Origin: Alteromonas australica
GTDB lineage: Bacteria > Pseudomonadota > Gammaproteobacteria > Enterobacterales > Alteromonadaceae
Reading direction: 5' to 3'
Length of the DNA: 64,000 nt
NCBI RefSeq assembly: GCF_000730385.1
Contig: NZ_CP008849.1
Coordinates: 806,001 to 870,000 of the forward strand
The notes below the pieces were generated by a model that worked only from the letters and a program-made list of their open reading frames with translations, did not search any database and had not been told where the DNA came from. Each line of letters starts with the position of its first letter. Positions within the stretch are counted from its first letter, which is position 1. The translations under genes were made by a program, and so were the position numbers. Below, in pieces: positions 29,446-38,655 of this stretch.

Positions 29446-29721
29446 GTGAAATCAGAATCAGACAAGTTGGTTAATAAACACAAACAGCTTAATCAAACTG
29501 ATAATGCAAAGGTAATATCCCATGTGCAGCGAGAAGATGGAGATTGGGTACGACACACCTTAATGTTAGAGGGGCTTGAGGTTCCGTTTGTTTTTCGACG
29601 CAAGCAGCAATACCAAAATTTGAAAGGGGCAAGGGTTAACCTTACCTATTACCGTCACGTAGAGGATGTGGCTGGCATTGAATTTGAAACCATGAAAGTG
29701 GTGCGTATTAAGCGCAGTTAA
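29446..29721 (+). CDS. Small conserved-looking protein of unknown function between recJ and recO
   Basis: A 91-aa frame starting at GTG 29446, only six bases after recJ. The N-terminal ~25 residues are polar and lysine-rich. The remainder looks like a small beta-rich fold (WVRHTLMLEGLEVPFVFRRK...ARVNLTYYRHVEDVAGIEF). No signal peptide or membrane segment is present and I do not recognise the family. Tight packing in the recJ-recO stretch, continuous codon character and lack of a competing frame favour a real gene. Any role in repair would be inference from position alone. Confidence 0.7.
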   Translation: MKSESDKLVNKHKQLNQTDNAKVISHVQREDGDWVRHTLMLEGLEVPFVFRRKQQYQNLKGARVNLTYYRHVEDVAGIEFETMKVVRIKRS

Positions 29722-29761
29722 TAGAACACCACAGCAATTATTCTATAATCGAGACGAAAAT

Positions 29762-30475
29762 ATGAACAATGAGTGGTTAACCGCCTTCGTTTTGCACCGG
29801 CGACCTTATCGGGAAACCAGTTACATTGTCGATTTTTTTACGCTTCAGGAAGGCAAAATCAGCGCCGTAGCGAAAGGGGTGAAAAACAGCAAATCCGACC
29901 GTAAAAGCCTTTTGCAGCCTTTTCAGCCCCTTAACGTTCAATTAGCGGGGAAGTCTGAGTTAAAAAACTTACGCAGTGTTGAAAGCGCCGCGGCGTATCT
30001 GCCACTCACGAAAACCCCTTTGTTTTGTGCCATGTATATTAACGAGGTAACCAACCGCATTATGCCGCCAGGGCTTGCTAGTGAGCCGCTTTATCAAGCG
30101 TATACCGAGGCGTTACAAAGGCTAAACGATGAAGACGCCGAGGGAAACATTGAAACGACCCTCAGGCAATTTGAACGCGCGCTATTAGAAGAAATGGGGC
30201 TAATGCCCGATTTCACTTACGATGTAGAATGGGAAGCGCCTATTCAACCAGAGTATCTTTATCGCTTACAAGCAGAACATGGATTCTGTCGTCAGGTTGA
30301 AGGGCAAGGGGGAAGTCGAGCATTTCCCGGGCAAGCGCTTATCGACTTAGCAGAGCATGTTTATACTCCGTTAAGTAAAAAAGTGGCAAAGGTGTTGTTT
30401 AGAGAACTTTTGAAAACCTTATTGGGGGGTAAGCCGCTAAAAAGTCGGGAGTTATTTTTGCGACAACCCAAATAA
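29762..30475 (+). CDS. recO: DNA repair protein RecO
   Basis: Works with RecF and RecR to load RecA on SSB-coated single-stranded DNA. The 237-aa protein has the N-terminal OB-fold with the typical opening ([23 protein letters not shown]) and [24 protein letters not shown]. The C-terminal helical domain ends in [23 protein letters not shown]. Length matches E. coli RecO (242). No zinc-binding Cys set is seen, as usual in gammaproteobacteria. pdxJ lies downstream, as in E. coli. Confidence 0.95.
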   Translation: MNNEWLTAFVLHRRPYRETSYIVDFFTLQEGKISAVAKGVKNSKSDRKSLLQPFQPLNVQLAGKSELKNLRSVESAAAYLPLTKTPLFCAMYINEVTNRIMPPGLASEPLYQAYTEALQRLNDEDAEGNIETTLRQFERALLEEMGLMPDFTYDVEWEAPIQPEYLYRLQAEHGFCRQVEGQGGSRAFPGQALIDLAEHVYTPLSKKVAKVLFRELLKTLLGGKPLKSRELFLRQPK

Positions 30476-30630
30476 CCTTGCCATGTTACGGTTATTTAAT
30501 CTCGGCTTTTTGTCCAGTTTGCTGGCGAAACTTTGTTACACTATCCCACTCGTTCCTTTTATTGTTACCTGCATATGGCTTAGCGGGTGGCGCGACATTT
30601 GATGAATTTGAAATATTACAGGTTTTACTG

Positions 30631-31368
30631 ATGAGCTCTATTCTTCTTGGCGTTAATATTGACCACATTGCAACCTTGCGAAATGCGCGAGGCACAGCTT
30701 ACCCAGATCCAGTCCATGCTGCGGATATTGCCGAGCGGGCAGGAGCAGACGGCATTACCGTCCACCTAAGAGAAGATCGCCGTCATATTAAAGATAGAGA
30801 TGTACGATTACTCGCACAAACCATCAATACTCGCCTTAATCTTGAAATGGCGGTGACCGATGAAATGCTGGCCATTGCTGAAGAGGTAAAGCCTGTTTTT
30901 TGTTGTCTGGTTCCGGAAAAACGGGCAGAGCTCACCACGGAAGGAGGCTTAGATGTGGCTGGCAACGTTGAAAATATGAAAGCGGCCTGCAAACGATTAG
31001 CGAAGGCAGGCATTCAAGTATCGCTGTTTATTGATGCCGATAAGGCGCAAATTGACGCCGCGGTGGCCTGTAAGGCACCTTATATTGAAATTCACACTGG
31101 GCAATATGCCGAGGCGCCCAGCGAAGTCGAGCAACAAGAAGAGCTAGCACGTTTAGTAGAAGGCATTGAATACGCGCACAGCTTAGGATTGAAAGTCAAC
31201 GCGGGGCATGGATTGCATTATCATAACGTGAAGCCAATTGCGGCAATACCTCAGTTGATAGAACTAAACATTGGGCACGCCATTATTGCGAGGGCGGCAT
31301 TCGACGGACTGCACACCGCAGTAGCAGACATGCGCAAATTGATGCTAGAAGCACGAGCTGGCATTTAA
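30631..31368 (+). CDS. pdxJ: Pyridoxine 5'-phosphate synthase
   Basis: Condenses DXP with the PdxA product to form pyridoxine 5'-phosphate. From ATG 30631 (AGG about eight bases upstream) the protein is 245 aa, close to the E. coli length. It begins [21 protein letters not shown], the family N-terminus. An open extension up to 30478 in the same frame is rejected because it has no family similarity. Motifs include [23 protein letters not shown]-like [15 protein letters not shown] and [11 protein letters not shown]. It forms a cluster with acpS 26 bases on, the same order as E. coli. Confidence 0.97.
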   Translation: MSSILLGVNIDHIATLRNARGTAYPDPVHAADIAERAGADGITVHLREDRRHIKDRDVRLLAQTINTRLNLEMAVTDEMLAIAEEVKPVFCCLVPEKRAELTTEGGLDVAGNVENMKAACKRLAKAGIQVSLFIDADKAQIDAAVACKAPYIEIHTGQYAEAPSEVEQQEELARLVEGIEYAHSLGLKVNAGHGLHYHNVKPIAAIPQLIELNIGHAIIARAAFDGLHTAVADMRKLMLEARAGI

Positions 31369-31394
31369 TGGGTCATTTTAAAACGGAGTAAAGT

Positions 31395-31772
31395 GTGGCC
31401 ATAGCGGGGTTAGGTACAGATATTGTTGAGTTTTCACGCTTTGAAAAAGGCGATGGAGCTAATGAAGGTCTTGCGCGGCGTGTGTTGACCGCCAGTGAAT
31501 GGGCAATTTTTGCTGAAAGTAAAATGCCAAGCCGCTACCTTGCTAAACGTTTCGCCGTGAAAGAAGCCATGGTTAAAGCCTTGGGAACCGGTATTGGTAA
31601 CGGGGTGAGTTGGCAGCATATTGAGGTAAAAAACAATGAACTTGGCGCCCCTTTTTTACATCTAAGCGGTGAAGTAAAACGGCTTTGTGAGCAAAGAGGA
31701 ATAACCCGCAGTTTTGTCAGCATTTCTGATGAGCGGCACTATGCGGTTGCAACCGTAATATTAGAAATGTAA
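31395..31772 (+). CDS. acpS: Holo-[acyl-carrier-protein] synthase
   Basis: Transfers 4'-phosphopantetheine from CoA to ACP. The 125-aa protein has both family motifs: GLGTDIVEFSRFE (about 5-17) with the metal-binding Asp and KRFAVKEAMVKALGTGI (about 50-66) with the catalytic Glu. GGAG precedes the GTG start. Confidence 0.96.
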   Translation: MAIAGLGTDIVEFSRFEKGDGANEGLARRVLTASEWAIFAESKMPSRYLAKRFAVKEAMVKALGTGIGNGVSWQHIEVKNNELGAPFLHLSGEVKRLCEQRGITRSFVSISDERHYAVATVILEM

Positions 31773-31789
31773 AGGTGATGGAGTAACAG

Positions 31790-33130
31790 GTGGTTACCTT
31801 CTATAAACCCAAAAAAACAAACAAGAACAAGCATTCTCAGCCAAGTTCTCCAATAGATATTGATGCCCTTGATTGGAAAGGTCAAGGCGTCGGTCGGGGA
31901 GATAACCTGTATTTTGTTAGCGGCGCTCTGCCTAACGAACGCTGTACAATCAAACACGCAAAACGCAATAAATCACTGATCGCAGGGCAGGCGCAGAATA
32001 TTGAGAACCGGTCTGAACACCGAGTTTCGCCATTTTGTGACGTTGCAGATACATGTGGGGGCTGTCAGCTCCAGCATATCGAGCCGGAAGCGGCACTTGC
32101 TCTTCGCGATGATGCCTTAAAGCAATTGCTGATGCGCCAACTGAATATGCATGCAGAGGTTTGGCAACCCCCTTTGTCAGGCGCGCGCCCAGCCTACCGA
32201 CGAAAAGCGCGTTTTGCGATTGACGCCCGCCACCCCCATACCCTGAAAATGGGCTTTCGCGAGAAAACGGGCAATGTTGTGATAGATATTCAACATTGCC
32301 CTATATTGCAAACCAAACTGAGTGCACTTATTGCGCCGCTTAAAAAGGTGCTTGCAAGTCATGATAATAAACGCGTACTTGGGCACGTTAGTGTTTTAGC
32401 GGGCGACAATGTTGAACAAGTCACAGTAAAACACACGCAGAGCTTGGCCAAAGCTTATACCGATATGATGTTAGACTTTGCTCAACAATACCGGGTTAAC
32501 GTATTACTTGAAGATGCAAAAGGTCATATCACGCCACTCCATTTGCAGGCGCCCCTTAAGTGTCATACGGTAGATGGCTACTATCTAATGCCTGGGCCCA
32601 ACGACTTTGTTCAGGTTAACCCTTTGGTGAATCAAAAGATGATTCACCAAGCCTTAGCGTGGTTATCGCCTCAGCCACACGAGCGTATTGCAGATTGGTT
32701 TTGCGGTTTAGGTAACTTTACCCTGCCCATTGCGAAAAGCGGTGCAGAAGTGCAAGCGGTAGAAGGGGTAGCCCAAATGGTGCAAAGGGCAAAAGAAAAT
32801 GCACTTGCGCAGGGCATAACAAACATTGACTATCTGCATTTAGATTTGTCAGATGAAAAACAGGTGTACGAAGCCTTAGCCGCAGGCTTTGATAAAGTGT
32901 TGATTGACCCGTCTAGAGAAGGGGCATTGACGGTTTGTCACGCGCTCGCGAAAGCAAAACCAAACACGATAGTGTATGTTTCTTGCAACCCCAGCACATT
33001 TTCCCGCGATGCACGTGTATTGCTAGAGCAAGGTTATAAAATGAAGAAGGCCGGTGTAATTGAAATGTTTCCATACACCCAGCATATGGAAATGATGGCA
33101 CTCTTTACACGCCAGGAAAACAACGAGTAA
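31790..33130 (+). CDS. rlmD: 23S rRNA (uracil1939-C5)-methyltransferase
   Basis: SAM-dependent enzyme that makes m5U1939 in 23S rRNA. The 446-aa protein has an N-terminal TRAM-like domain (about 20-75), a [4Fe-4S] cysteine set FCDVADTCGGCQ (about 83-94) plus a later Cys in IQHCPIL, the SAM motif DWFCGLGNFTLPIAK and the catalytic Cys in VYVSCNPSTFSRD. It starts at GTG 31790 with GGAG upstream. As in E. coli it lies immediately before relA, five bases away. Confidence 0.95.
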   Translation: MVTFYKPKKTNKNKHSQPSSPIDIDALDWKGQGVGRGDNLYFVSGALPNERCTIKHAKRNKSLIAGQAQNIENRSEHRVSPFCDVADTCGGCQLQHIEPEAALALRDDALKQLLMRQLNMHAEVWQPPLSGARPAYRRKARFAIDARHPHTLKMGFREKTGNVVIDIQHCPILQTKLSALIAPLKKVLASHDNKRVLGHVSVLAGDNVEQVTVKHTQSLAKAYTDMMLDFAQQYRVNVLLEDAKGHITPLHLQAPLKCHTVDGYYLMPGPNDFVQVNPLVNQKMIHQALAWLSPQPHERIADWFCGLGNFTLPIAKSGAEVQAVEGVAQMVQRAKENALAQGITNIDYLHLDLSDEKQVYEALAAGFDKVLIDPSREGALTVCHALAKAKPNTIVYVSCNPSTFSRDARVLLEQGYKMKKAGVIEMFPYTQHMEMMALFTRQENNE

Positions 33131-33135
33131 CGGTT

Positions 33136-35319
33136 ATGGTATCTACAAGAAAAGTTCACGCCGCAGAGCGCCCTCCCTTTGAGGTTTGGCTGGACAGCCT
33201 GTCATTGAGTGAAGAAACCAAAGAAAAACTTCATCATGTATCCTCCATACCTGAGCGATTGTTAGTTGGCCAAGAAATGGTTGAGATATTGTGTCAGCTA
33301 AACATGGACGATGTGACGCTTCAGGCTGCCCTTGTCTTTCCTTATTGTGAGCAACACGCCTTATCGGAGAATGATATTGCCCAAGAGTTTGGCGAAGAAA
33401 TTCGCGATCTCGTGGTTGGCGTTAGGCGGATGGACGCCATTAAGTCTCTTCATGCTCGTAAAATTAGCGGCTCTGCTTTTAACGAAAAGTCAGATGAGCA
33501 ACACATAGACAGTATTCGCCGTATGTTATTGGCGATGGTGGAAGATGTGAGAGCCGTCGTGATTAAAATGGCTGAACGTATATGCGCGCTTCAGCAAGTC
33601 AAAAAAGCGGATGAAGAAACTCGCGTCATGGTGGCACGGGAATGCGCCAGTATTTATGCCCCGTTAGCAAACCGTCTTGGGATAGGGCAGTTAAAGTGGG
33701 AGCTAGAAGATCTTGCGTTTAGATACTTACATCCAGACACTTACAAGCAAATAGCTAAACAACTAGATGGCAAGCGTAAAGCCCGCGCAGAATACATAGA
33801 TGCCATTGTTGATGACTTACAACATATTCTTAATACTGAAAATATCCGTGCTGATGTGTATGGACGGCCAAAGCACATTTACAGTATCTGGAAAAAAATG
33901 CAGAAAAAAAGGCTGACGTTTGAGCAGCTTTTCGATATTCGCGCGGTACGAATTATTGCCGAGCGATTGCAAGATTGTTATGCCGCACTCGGCACCGTGC
34001 ATGCCAGCTTCAAGCATTTGCCTAACGAATTTGATGATTACATTGCCACGCCTAAAGCCAACGGATACCAATCGATACATACTGTTATTGTGGGGCCAGA
34101 GGGCAAGCCAGTAGAAATTCAAATTCGCACCCAGAAAATGCATCAGGATGCCGAACTTGGTGTGGCTGCTCACTGGAAATACAAAGAGGGCAGTACAGGT
34201 AAGCAATCGGGTTATGATGAACGAATAAACTGGCTACGTCGAATACTCGCTTGGCAAGAAGAAGTGGCCGAATCCGGTGACTTAGTTGAAGAATTACGCA
34301 GTCAAGTTTTCGATGACCGTGTCTATGTGTTCACGCCCAAAGGAGACGTCGTAGACTTGCCGCAAGGCGCTACCCCTCTTGATTTTGCTTACTACATCCA
34401 CAGTAATGTTGGGCATAGATGTATAGGCGCAAAAGTGAATGGACGAATTGTTCCTTTTACCTATCAGTTGCACAGCGGCGACCAAATTGAAGTGCTTACT
34501 GGTAAAGCGTTGAACCCCAGCCGAGATTGGATGCATCCTGGATTAGGGTATGTCCATTCGTCACGGGCGCGGGCCACCATACACACCTACTTTAAAAAGC
34601 AAGACAGAGATAAAAACCAAGCGGCGGGTAGAGAGTTGTTAGAGCGTGAAGTGCAGCGCGCGCACCTACCACAAAAAATACCTCAGGAAGCCTGTGAGAA
34701 ATTTAATCTGCAAACAGTAGAAGACCTCTACACCGCCATTGGTGCTGGTGATGTTCGGGTGATGCAGGTTATTAATTTCCTGCATCACTTACAAGAGCCC
34801 GAGCAAGAAGCGCCTGAAATTAGCCCGAAAGTAAAAACCCGCAAAGTTGCGCGAGGGGCTGGCAAAAAAGATGCTGTGGTCGTTCAGGGCGTTGGCCACC
34901 TTATGAGTCAGTTAGCAAATTGCTGCAAGCCGGTACCGGGTGAACCTATTATGGGCTATATCACCCAAGGCCGCGGCGTGAGTGTGCACAAAGAGGGATG
35001 TGAACAATTAGGGCATCTGCTACAACAGCATCCTGAACGGCAAATTGAAGTGAATTGGTCTGACGCCATCAATGTTGGGTTTGAAACCTCCATTGATATT
35101 TTCTGTCATGACCGAACCGGATTATTACGCGACATTACCACAGTGCTTGCGAATGAAAATGTGCCATTACTGGGTGTAAACAGTTTAAGTGATAAACATA
35201 GGCAAACGGCGCTTATTACTATTTCCGTAGAAGTGCAAGACAGGGATACCCTATCAAAAGTGCTTTCTCGACTCAGGCAGTTAAGTGGTGTAACCGATGC
35301 AAGACGAAAACAGTTTTAA
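33136..35319 (+). CDS. relA: GTP pyrophosphokinase RelA, (p)ppGpp synthetase I
   Basis: Ribosome-associated enzyme that makes (p)ppGpp when uncharged tRNA accumulates. The 727-aa protein has a degenerate N-terminal HD domain: FPYCEQHA stands where SpoT has HDxxED, so it should lack hydrolase activity, as in other gammaproteobacterial RelA. The synthetase domain contains YGRPKHIYSIWKKM, FDIRAVRII, the catalytic NEFDDYIATPKANGYQS and VEIQIRTQKMHQ. TGS (about 395-460), a Cys-containing region (NCCKPVPGEPIMGY) and a C-terminal ACT domain follow. Start codon is ATG. mazG overlaps its 3' end. Confidence 0.97.
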   Translation: MVSTRKVHAAERPPFEVWLDSLSLSEETKEKLHHVSSIPERLLVGQEMVEILCQLNMDDVTLQAALVFPYCEQHALSENDIAQEFGEEIRDLVVGVRRMDAIKSLHARKISGSAFNEKSDEQHIDSIRRMLLAMVEDVRAVVIKMAERICALQQVKKADEETRVMVARECASIYAPLANRLGIGQLKWELEDLAFRYLHPDTYKQIAKQLDGKRKARAEYIDAIVDDLQHILNTENIRADVYGRPKHIYSIWKKMQKKRLTFEQLFDIRAVRIIAERLQDCYAALGTVHASFKHLPNEFDDYIATPKANGYQSIHTVIVGPEGKPVEIQIRTQKMHQDAELGVAAHWKYKEGSTGKQSGYDERINWLRRILAWQEEVAESGDLVEELRSQVFDDRVYVFTPKGDVVDLPQGATPLDFAYYIHSNVGHRCIGAKVNGRIVPFTYQLHSGDQIEVLTGKALNPSRDWMHPGLGYVHSSRARATIHTYFKKQDRDKNQAAGRELLEREVQRAHLPQKIPQEACEKFNLQTVEDLYTAIGAGDVRVMQVINFLHHLQEPEQEAPEISPKVKTRKVARGAGKKDAVVVQGVGHLMSQLANCCKPVPGEPIMGYITQGRGVSVHKEGCEQLGHLLQQHPERQIEVNWSDAINVGFETSIDIFCHDRTGLLRDITTVLANENVPLLGVNSLSDKHRQTALITISVEVQDRDTLSKVLSRLRQLSGVTDARRKQF

Positions 35320-36133
35320 GCTAGCCAACGTCTCCCGCCTTCTTTCTATTATGGCGCAACTGCGACACCCTGAGCATGGGTGTCCGTGGGACGTTAAGCA
35401 AACCATGGCAAGCTTAACCCGTTACACAATAGAAGAGGCCTATGAAGTCGCCGATGCGATTGCCTCAGGTAATGCTGCGGATATCCGTGATGAGTTAGGC
35501 GACTTGCTTTTTCAAGTGGTGTTTTACGCCCAGCTTGCCGATGAAGATGGCTTATTTCATTTTGACGATGTAGCTAATACGCTATGTGAAAAATTAATTC
35601 GTAGGCACCCCCACGTATTTGGTGATGAAACCGGCGCGGTACTTAGCGATGAAGACTTAAGTGAGCAATGGGCACGTATTAAGGCCGAAGAAAAAAAAGG
35701 AAAGGAAGGGCAAGAACGGGAGCCCTCTTTACTTGATGCTGTGCCAAGAGGGTTACCTGCCCTAATGTTTGCACAAAAGTTACAAAAAGCGTGTGCAAAG
35801 GTGGGATTCGACTGGCCAGATACGCTACCTGTATTAGCTAAGGTACGCGAGGAAGTAGATGAAATTCAACAGGAAGTTGAAGCACCTTCACCTAATCAAG
35901 AAGCTATTGAAGAAGAAATTGGAGATGCATTGTTTGCCATGGTAAACCTTGCGCGGCACTGCAAGGTAGATGCAGACACCGCCCTTCGAAAAGCGAGCCA
36001 TAAGTTTATTGATAGGTTTAACGGGGTGGAGAACGCGGCGGCGCAGCAACAAAAAACACTATCCGCCTTGTCACTTAACGAAATGGAAGCCCTTTGGCAA
36101 CAGGTGAAAGCAGCATCAAAGGGCAAGGGTTAA
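35297..36133 (+). CDS. mazG: Nucleoside triphosphate pyrophosphohydrolase MazG
   Basis: Hydrolyses (d)NTPs to monophosphates and pyrophosphate, and can lower ppGpp levels in E. coli, where it also sits next to relA. The 278-aa protein has two MazG domains, each with the acidic metal-binding pattern: EEAYEVADAI...DELGDLLFQVVFYA (about 35-80) and EVDEIQQEVE...EEIGDALFAMVNLARH (about 175-225). The ATG lies inside the last 23 bases of relA in another frame, so expression is probably coupled to relA. No mazE or mazF is present. Confidence 0.95.
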   Translation: MQDENSFKLANVSRLLSIMAQLRHPEHGCPWDVKQTMASLTRYTIEEAYEVADAIASGNAADIRDELGDLLFQVVFYAQLADEDGLFHFDDVANTLCEKLIRRHPHVFGDETGAVLSDEDLSEQWARIKAEEKKGKEGQEREPSLLDAVPRGLPALMFAQKLQKACAKVGFDWPDTLPVLAKVREEVDEIQQEVEAPSPNQEAIEEEIGDALFAMVNLARHCKVDADTALRKASHKFIDRFNGVENAAAQQQKTLSALSLNEMEALWQQVKAASKGKG

Positions 36134-36145
36134 GGGGAAACTGAC

Positions 36146-36778
36146 TTAACGCTTTTCTTTTAGTTTAGCCTCAAGCTCGACAATGTCTTGTTGTCTTGCT
36201 TTCGTGGCAAGGGGGCGTCCTTGCTTACCCGGCGCTTGTTTGGCTTTCTCTAAATACTGCGCGGCCTCATCGTAGTCTTTTTCATCAAATAAAAATTCCG
36301 CATAAAAGTAATTAGAATCTAGCCCATTGGGGTTAACTTCAAGGGCTTCTTTAAACAGTTTTCGGGCTTTTTTGTCGCTGCCAAACCCCACAGGCCAGCC
36401 CGGTACCTTATGGTACAAAGAAGCGAGAATACCCAAGCCTGCGCCCTCTAATGCCGTTTTATCGGCCGCGATGGCGCGCTCTAAATTTTCCTTCGCTTGT
36501 TTGGCAAGATCTAATGCGTCAAGGCCGCCTTTGGCTCTAGCTGCGCCGGATTGAGAGACAGCCAGCCATATCAGAGATTCAGGGCTATAGTTAGCGTCTT
36601 CAGCGTACTGACTGGCCGTGTCAATTAACGTTAGGAATTGGCGAAATTGCGCCTCTTTTGGCACCGTGTAGGTGATTTCGTCCCATGTTTGTTGGATGGA
36701 TGCTAAGCCGTTTGGGTTGGCGTATAGGGCAGTACTAAATAGTAAAAAAGTGGAGGCGATAAGTAATCGTTTAAGCAT
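36146..36778 (-). CDS. Exported TPR protein resembling TatT (TRAP transporter T component)
   Basis: A 210-aa protein with a signal peptide (MLKRLLIASTFLLFSTALYA-NP). An upstream in-frame start at 36823 would put 15 residues before it and is less likely. The mature protein is helical. It contains TPR-like repeats in the second half (LYHKVPGWPVGFGSDKKARKLFKEALEVNP and YFYAEFLFDEKDYDEAAQYLEKA). The GWPVGFG loop followed by NPNGLDSNYF is typical of proteins annotated as TRAP transporter TatT components. No TRAP transporter genes are nearby, so the transport link is not supported by context. The gene converges on mazG with a 12-base gap and no visible terminator. Confidence 0.75.
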   Translation of the reverse strand: MLKRLLIASTFLLFSTALYANPNGLASIQQTWDEITYTVPKEAQFRQFLTLIDTASQYAEDANYSPESLIWLAVSQSGAARAKGGLDALDLAKQAKENLERAIAADKTALEGAGLGILASLYHKVPGWPVGFGSDKKARKLFKEALEVNPNGLDSNYFYAEFLFDEKDYDEAAQYLEKAKQAPGKQGRPLATKARQQDIVELEAKLKEKR

Positions 36779-36959
36779 AGTGATAAGCCATTTATTATTA
36801 TGTGGGCGAAAAATTAGCGGCAAAAGGTACTCTTAACGCATAGGCGTTGGCAAGTAGGAATTCACCCAAGATTTATTTAGAGAAAAAGAGAATGCACTTC
36901 ATTGGTTGGGAATAACTGACTTATGCACGAATTTTACGCAACTTTTTTCTAAATTGGGG

Positions 36960-36987
36960 TTCGCATTTCCCCCAATTCCTGTATAAT
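36960..36987 (+). promoter_or_regulatory. rplM: Sigma-70 promoter of the rplM-rpsI operon
   Basis: A perfect TATAAT (36982-36987) lies 16 bases after TTCGCA (36960-36965). A GC-rich discriminator (TCGCGCCCTGCCC) follows, typical of stringently controlled ribosomal promoters. It lies about 138 bases before the rplM start. Confidence 0.75.
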
Positions 36988-37008
36988 TCGCGCCCTGCCC
37001 AGTTACGC

Positions 37009-37092
37009 CCACCTTTGGGAAGGTGGAAGAATCGGCCGGCTCGAAGGGGTCTTTGTGTTGATTTTAAGGTGATTTCTGGTGTTCAGAAATCA
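37009..37092 (+). promoter_or_regulatory. Structured 5' leader of rplM, possible L13 autoregulatory site
   Basis: Two hairpins occur in the leader: CCACCTT / AAGGTGG with a TGGG loop (37009-37026) and TGATTTCTG / CAGAAATCA with a GTGTT loop (37070-37092). The second ends 32 bases before the rplM ATG. In E. coli, L13 represses its own operon through the leader. Whether these hairpins are that site is inference. No tRNA or other RNA gene is seen in the surrounding 36779-37124 stretch. Confidence 0.45.
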
Positions 37093-37124
37093 GTAACGAC
37101 GATATTATTCGGGTGAATTTGAAA

Positions 37125-37553
37125 ATGAAAACTTTTGTTGCTAAGCCAGAAACGGTACAACGTGACTGGTATGTGGTAGACGCCACAGACAAAACTCTAG
37201 GCCGTTTGGCTTCTGAAATCGCACTACGCCTTCGTGGCAAGCACAAGCCAGAGTACACGCCTCACGTGGACACTGGTGATTACATCATCGTAATCAATGC
37301 TGAAAAAGTAGCGGTAACAGGCCGTAAAGCGCAAAACAAAATGTACTATGCGCACTCTGGTTACCCAGGTGGTCTTAAAGAGACAAACTTTGAAAAACTA
37401 ATTGCTCACAAGCCTGAAATGGTTCTTGAAAAAGCAGTTAAAGGCATGTTGCCAAAAGGTCCTCTAGGCCGTGCAATGTTCCGTAAAATGAAAGTTTACG
37501 CTGGTGCAGAACATTCGCACGCAGCACAGCAACCACAAGTTTTGGACATTTAA
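37125..37553 (+). CDS. rplM: Large subunit ribosomal protein L13
   Basis: Early-assembling 50S protein. From ATG 37125 the protein is 142 aa, exactly the E. coli length, and begins [20 protein letters not shown]. An in-frame GTG at 37113 would add four residues and is rejected. Highly conserved blocks include GKTLGRLA-type [48 protein letters not shown] and the C-terminal [10 protein letters not shown]. It forms an operon with rpsI, 12 bases downstream. Confidence 0.98.
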   Translation: MKTFVAKPETVQRDWYVVDATDKTLGRLASEIALRLRGKHKPEYTPHVDTGDYIIVINAEKVAVTGRKAQNKMYYAHSGYPGGLKETNFEKLIAHKPEMVLEKAVKGMLPKGPLGRAMFRKMKVYAGAEHSHAAQQPQVLDI

Positions 37554-37565
37554 GGAGCTATTAAC

Positions 37566-37958
37566 ATGGCAGATACACAATACTACGGCACAGGCCGCCG
37601 CAAAAGTTCTACTGCTCGTGTGTTCCTACGTCCAGGCACAGGTAGCATTAAAGTAAACCAACGCGCTCTAGACGAGTACTTTGGTCGTGAAACAGAGTGC
37701 ATGGTTGTTCGTCAGCCACTTGAACTTGTTGAAATGACTGAGAAGTTCGACCTTTACATCACTGTTAAAGGTGGTGGTTCTAACGGTCAAGCGGGTGCAA
37801 TCCGTCACGGTATCACTCGTGCTCTTATGGAGTATGATGAAGCACTACGTCCAGCACTTCGTAAAGCTGGCTTCGTTACTCGTGACGCACGTCGCGTTGA
37901 ACGTAAGAAAGTGGGTCTTCACAAAGCGCGTAAGCGTCCACAATTCTCAAAGCGTTAA
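37566..37958 (+). CDS. rpsI: Small subunit ribosomal protein S9
   Basis: 30S head protein whose C-terminal tail contacts P-site tRNA. The 130-aa protein has [17 protein letters not shown] at the N-terminus, the [19 protein letters not shown] signature and the basic tail ending RPQFSKR. AAGGAG precedes the ATG. A strong terminator follows, closing the rplM-rpsI operon. Confidence 0.98.
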   Translation: MADTQYYGTGRRKSSTARVFLRPGTGSIKVNQRALDEYFGRETECMVVRQPLELVEMTEKFDLYITVKGGGSNGQAGAIRHGITRALMEYDEALRPALRKAGFVTRDARRVERKKVGLHKARKRPQFSKR

Positions 37959-37978
37959 TTTTCCGCTTTTTGTATTGC

Positions 37979-38006
37979 AAAAACCCGGCTTATGCCGGGT
38001 TTTTTA
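37979..38006 (+). terminator. Intrinsic terminator of rplM-rpsI
   Basis: AAAAACCCGGC / GCCGGGTTTTTT with a TTAT loop. It isolates the ribosomal operon from the sigma-factor gene that starts 86 bases later. Confidence 0.95.
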
Positions 38007-38091
38007 TTGCCTGAAAAAAAGCAAAAATGTTGGAGGGTTTGATTCTGGTGTGCGTATTAACAGTAAGGTCTAAGAAATAATAAGAGAACGC

Positions 38092-38655
38092 GTGAAAGTT
38101 GTTTATTTGAATACACAATCGAAAACGCCACAACATGCTCAAAGCGATGGGGCGCTCTATGACCTTATAAGTGAACACGAAGGCGCGTTGCGGCGTTTTA
38201 TTCGTGTGCGTGCTCGCGCAAGTAATGCGGAAGTGGAAGATATCCTACAAGAAATGTATGCCAAGCTATTTTCAATGGAAGGCTTGGTAGAAAAAACCGA
38301 ACAGCGGCAAGATACGTTTAAGGGTTTTTTATTTACCGTTGTGACTAACCTGATTATCGACAGAGAACGCAGAGCTAAAGTACGTGCAAGGGACGCTCAC
38401 GAAAGTTACTCCGATACCCACTCAACGCACTGGGAAAATGAGCCAGAAAAACAAGCGGGTATTGCCGAAAAACTCTCCGAAGTGCAACAGGTGTTAGATA
38501 CAATGAATCCCTACCATAAATCAGCTTTTGTATTGTGTCGTGTTGAAGGGAAGCCCTACAGAGAGATCAGTGACATACTGGGTGTTTCTGTCAGTACTGT
38601 TGAAAAATATATTGCGGCAGCGCTTACTGCCATAAAAAATAAGGTTTGTGATTAA
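38092..38655 (+). CDS. ECF sigma factor (FecI-like, iron/uptake signalling type)
   Basis: Alternative sigma factor expected to direct RNA polymerase to the genes of its own uptake cassette. The 187-aa protein has sigma region 2 (about 25-95, with VEDILQEMYAKLF and FTVVTNLIIDRERR) and region 4 (about 130-185) with a helix-turn-helix (YREISDILGVSVSTVEKYIAAAL). No region 3 is present, as in ECF factors. The GTG start follows AAGAGAAC. Its stop overlaps the anti-sigma ATG (TAATG). The receptor and peptidase downstream lie in the same direction, forming a FecI-FecR-receptor cassette. Confidence 0.92.
   Translation: MKVVYLNTQSKTPQHAQSDGALYDLISEHEGALRRFIRVRARASNAEVEDILQEMYAKLFSMEGLVEKTEQRQDTFKGFLFTVVTNLIIDRERRAKVRARDAHESYSDTHSTHWENEPEKQAGIAEKLSEVQQVLDTMNPYHKSAFVLCRVEGKPYREISDILGVSVSTVEKYIAAALTAIKNKVCD

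Noticed and set aside
30478..30630. In-frame N-terminal extension of pdxJ
   Set aside because: The extension has no similarity to PdxJ, and the downstream ATG gives the exact family N-terminus and length.
33136..35319. Loss of the HD hydrolase motif in RelA as an anomaly
   Set aside because: Degenerate HD domains are the norm for gammaproteobacterial RelA; SpoT carries the active one.
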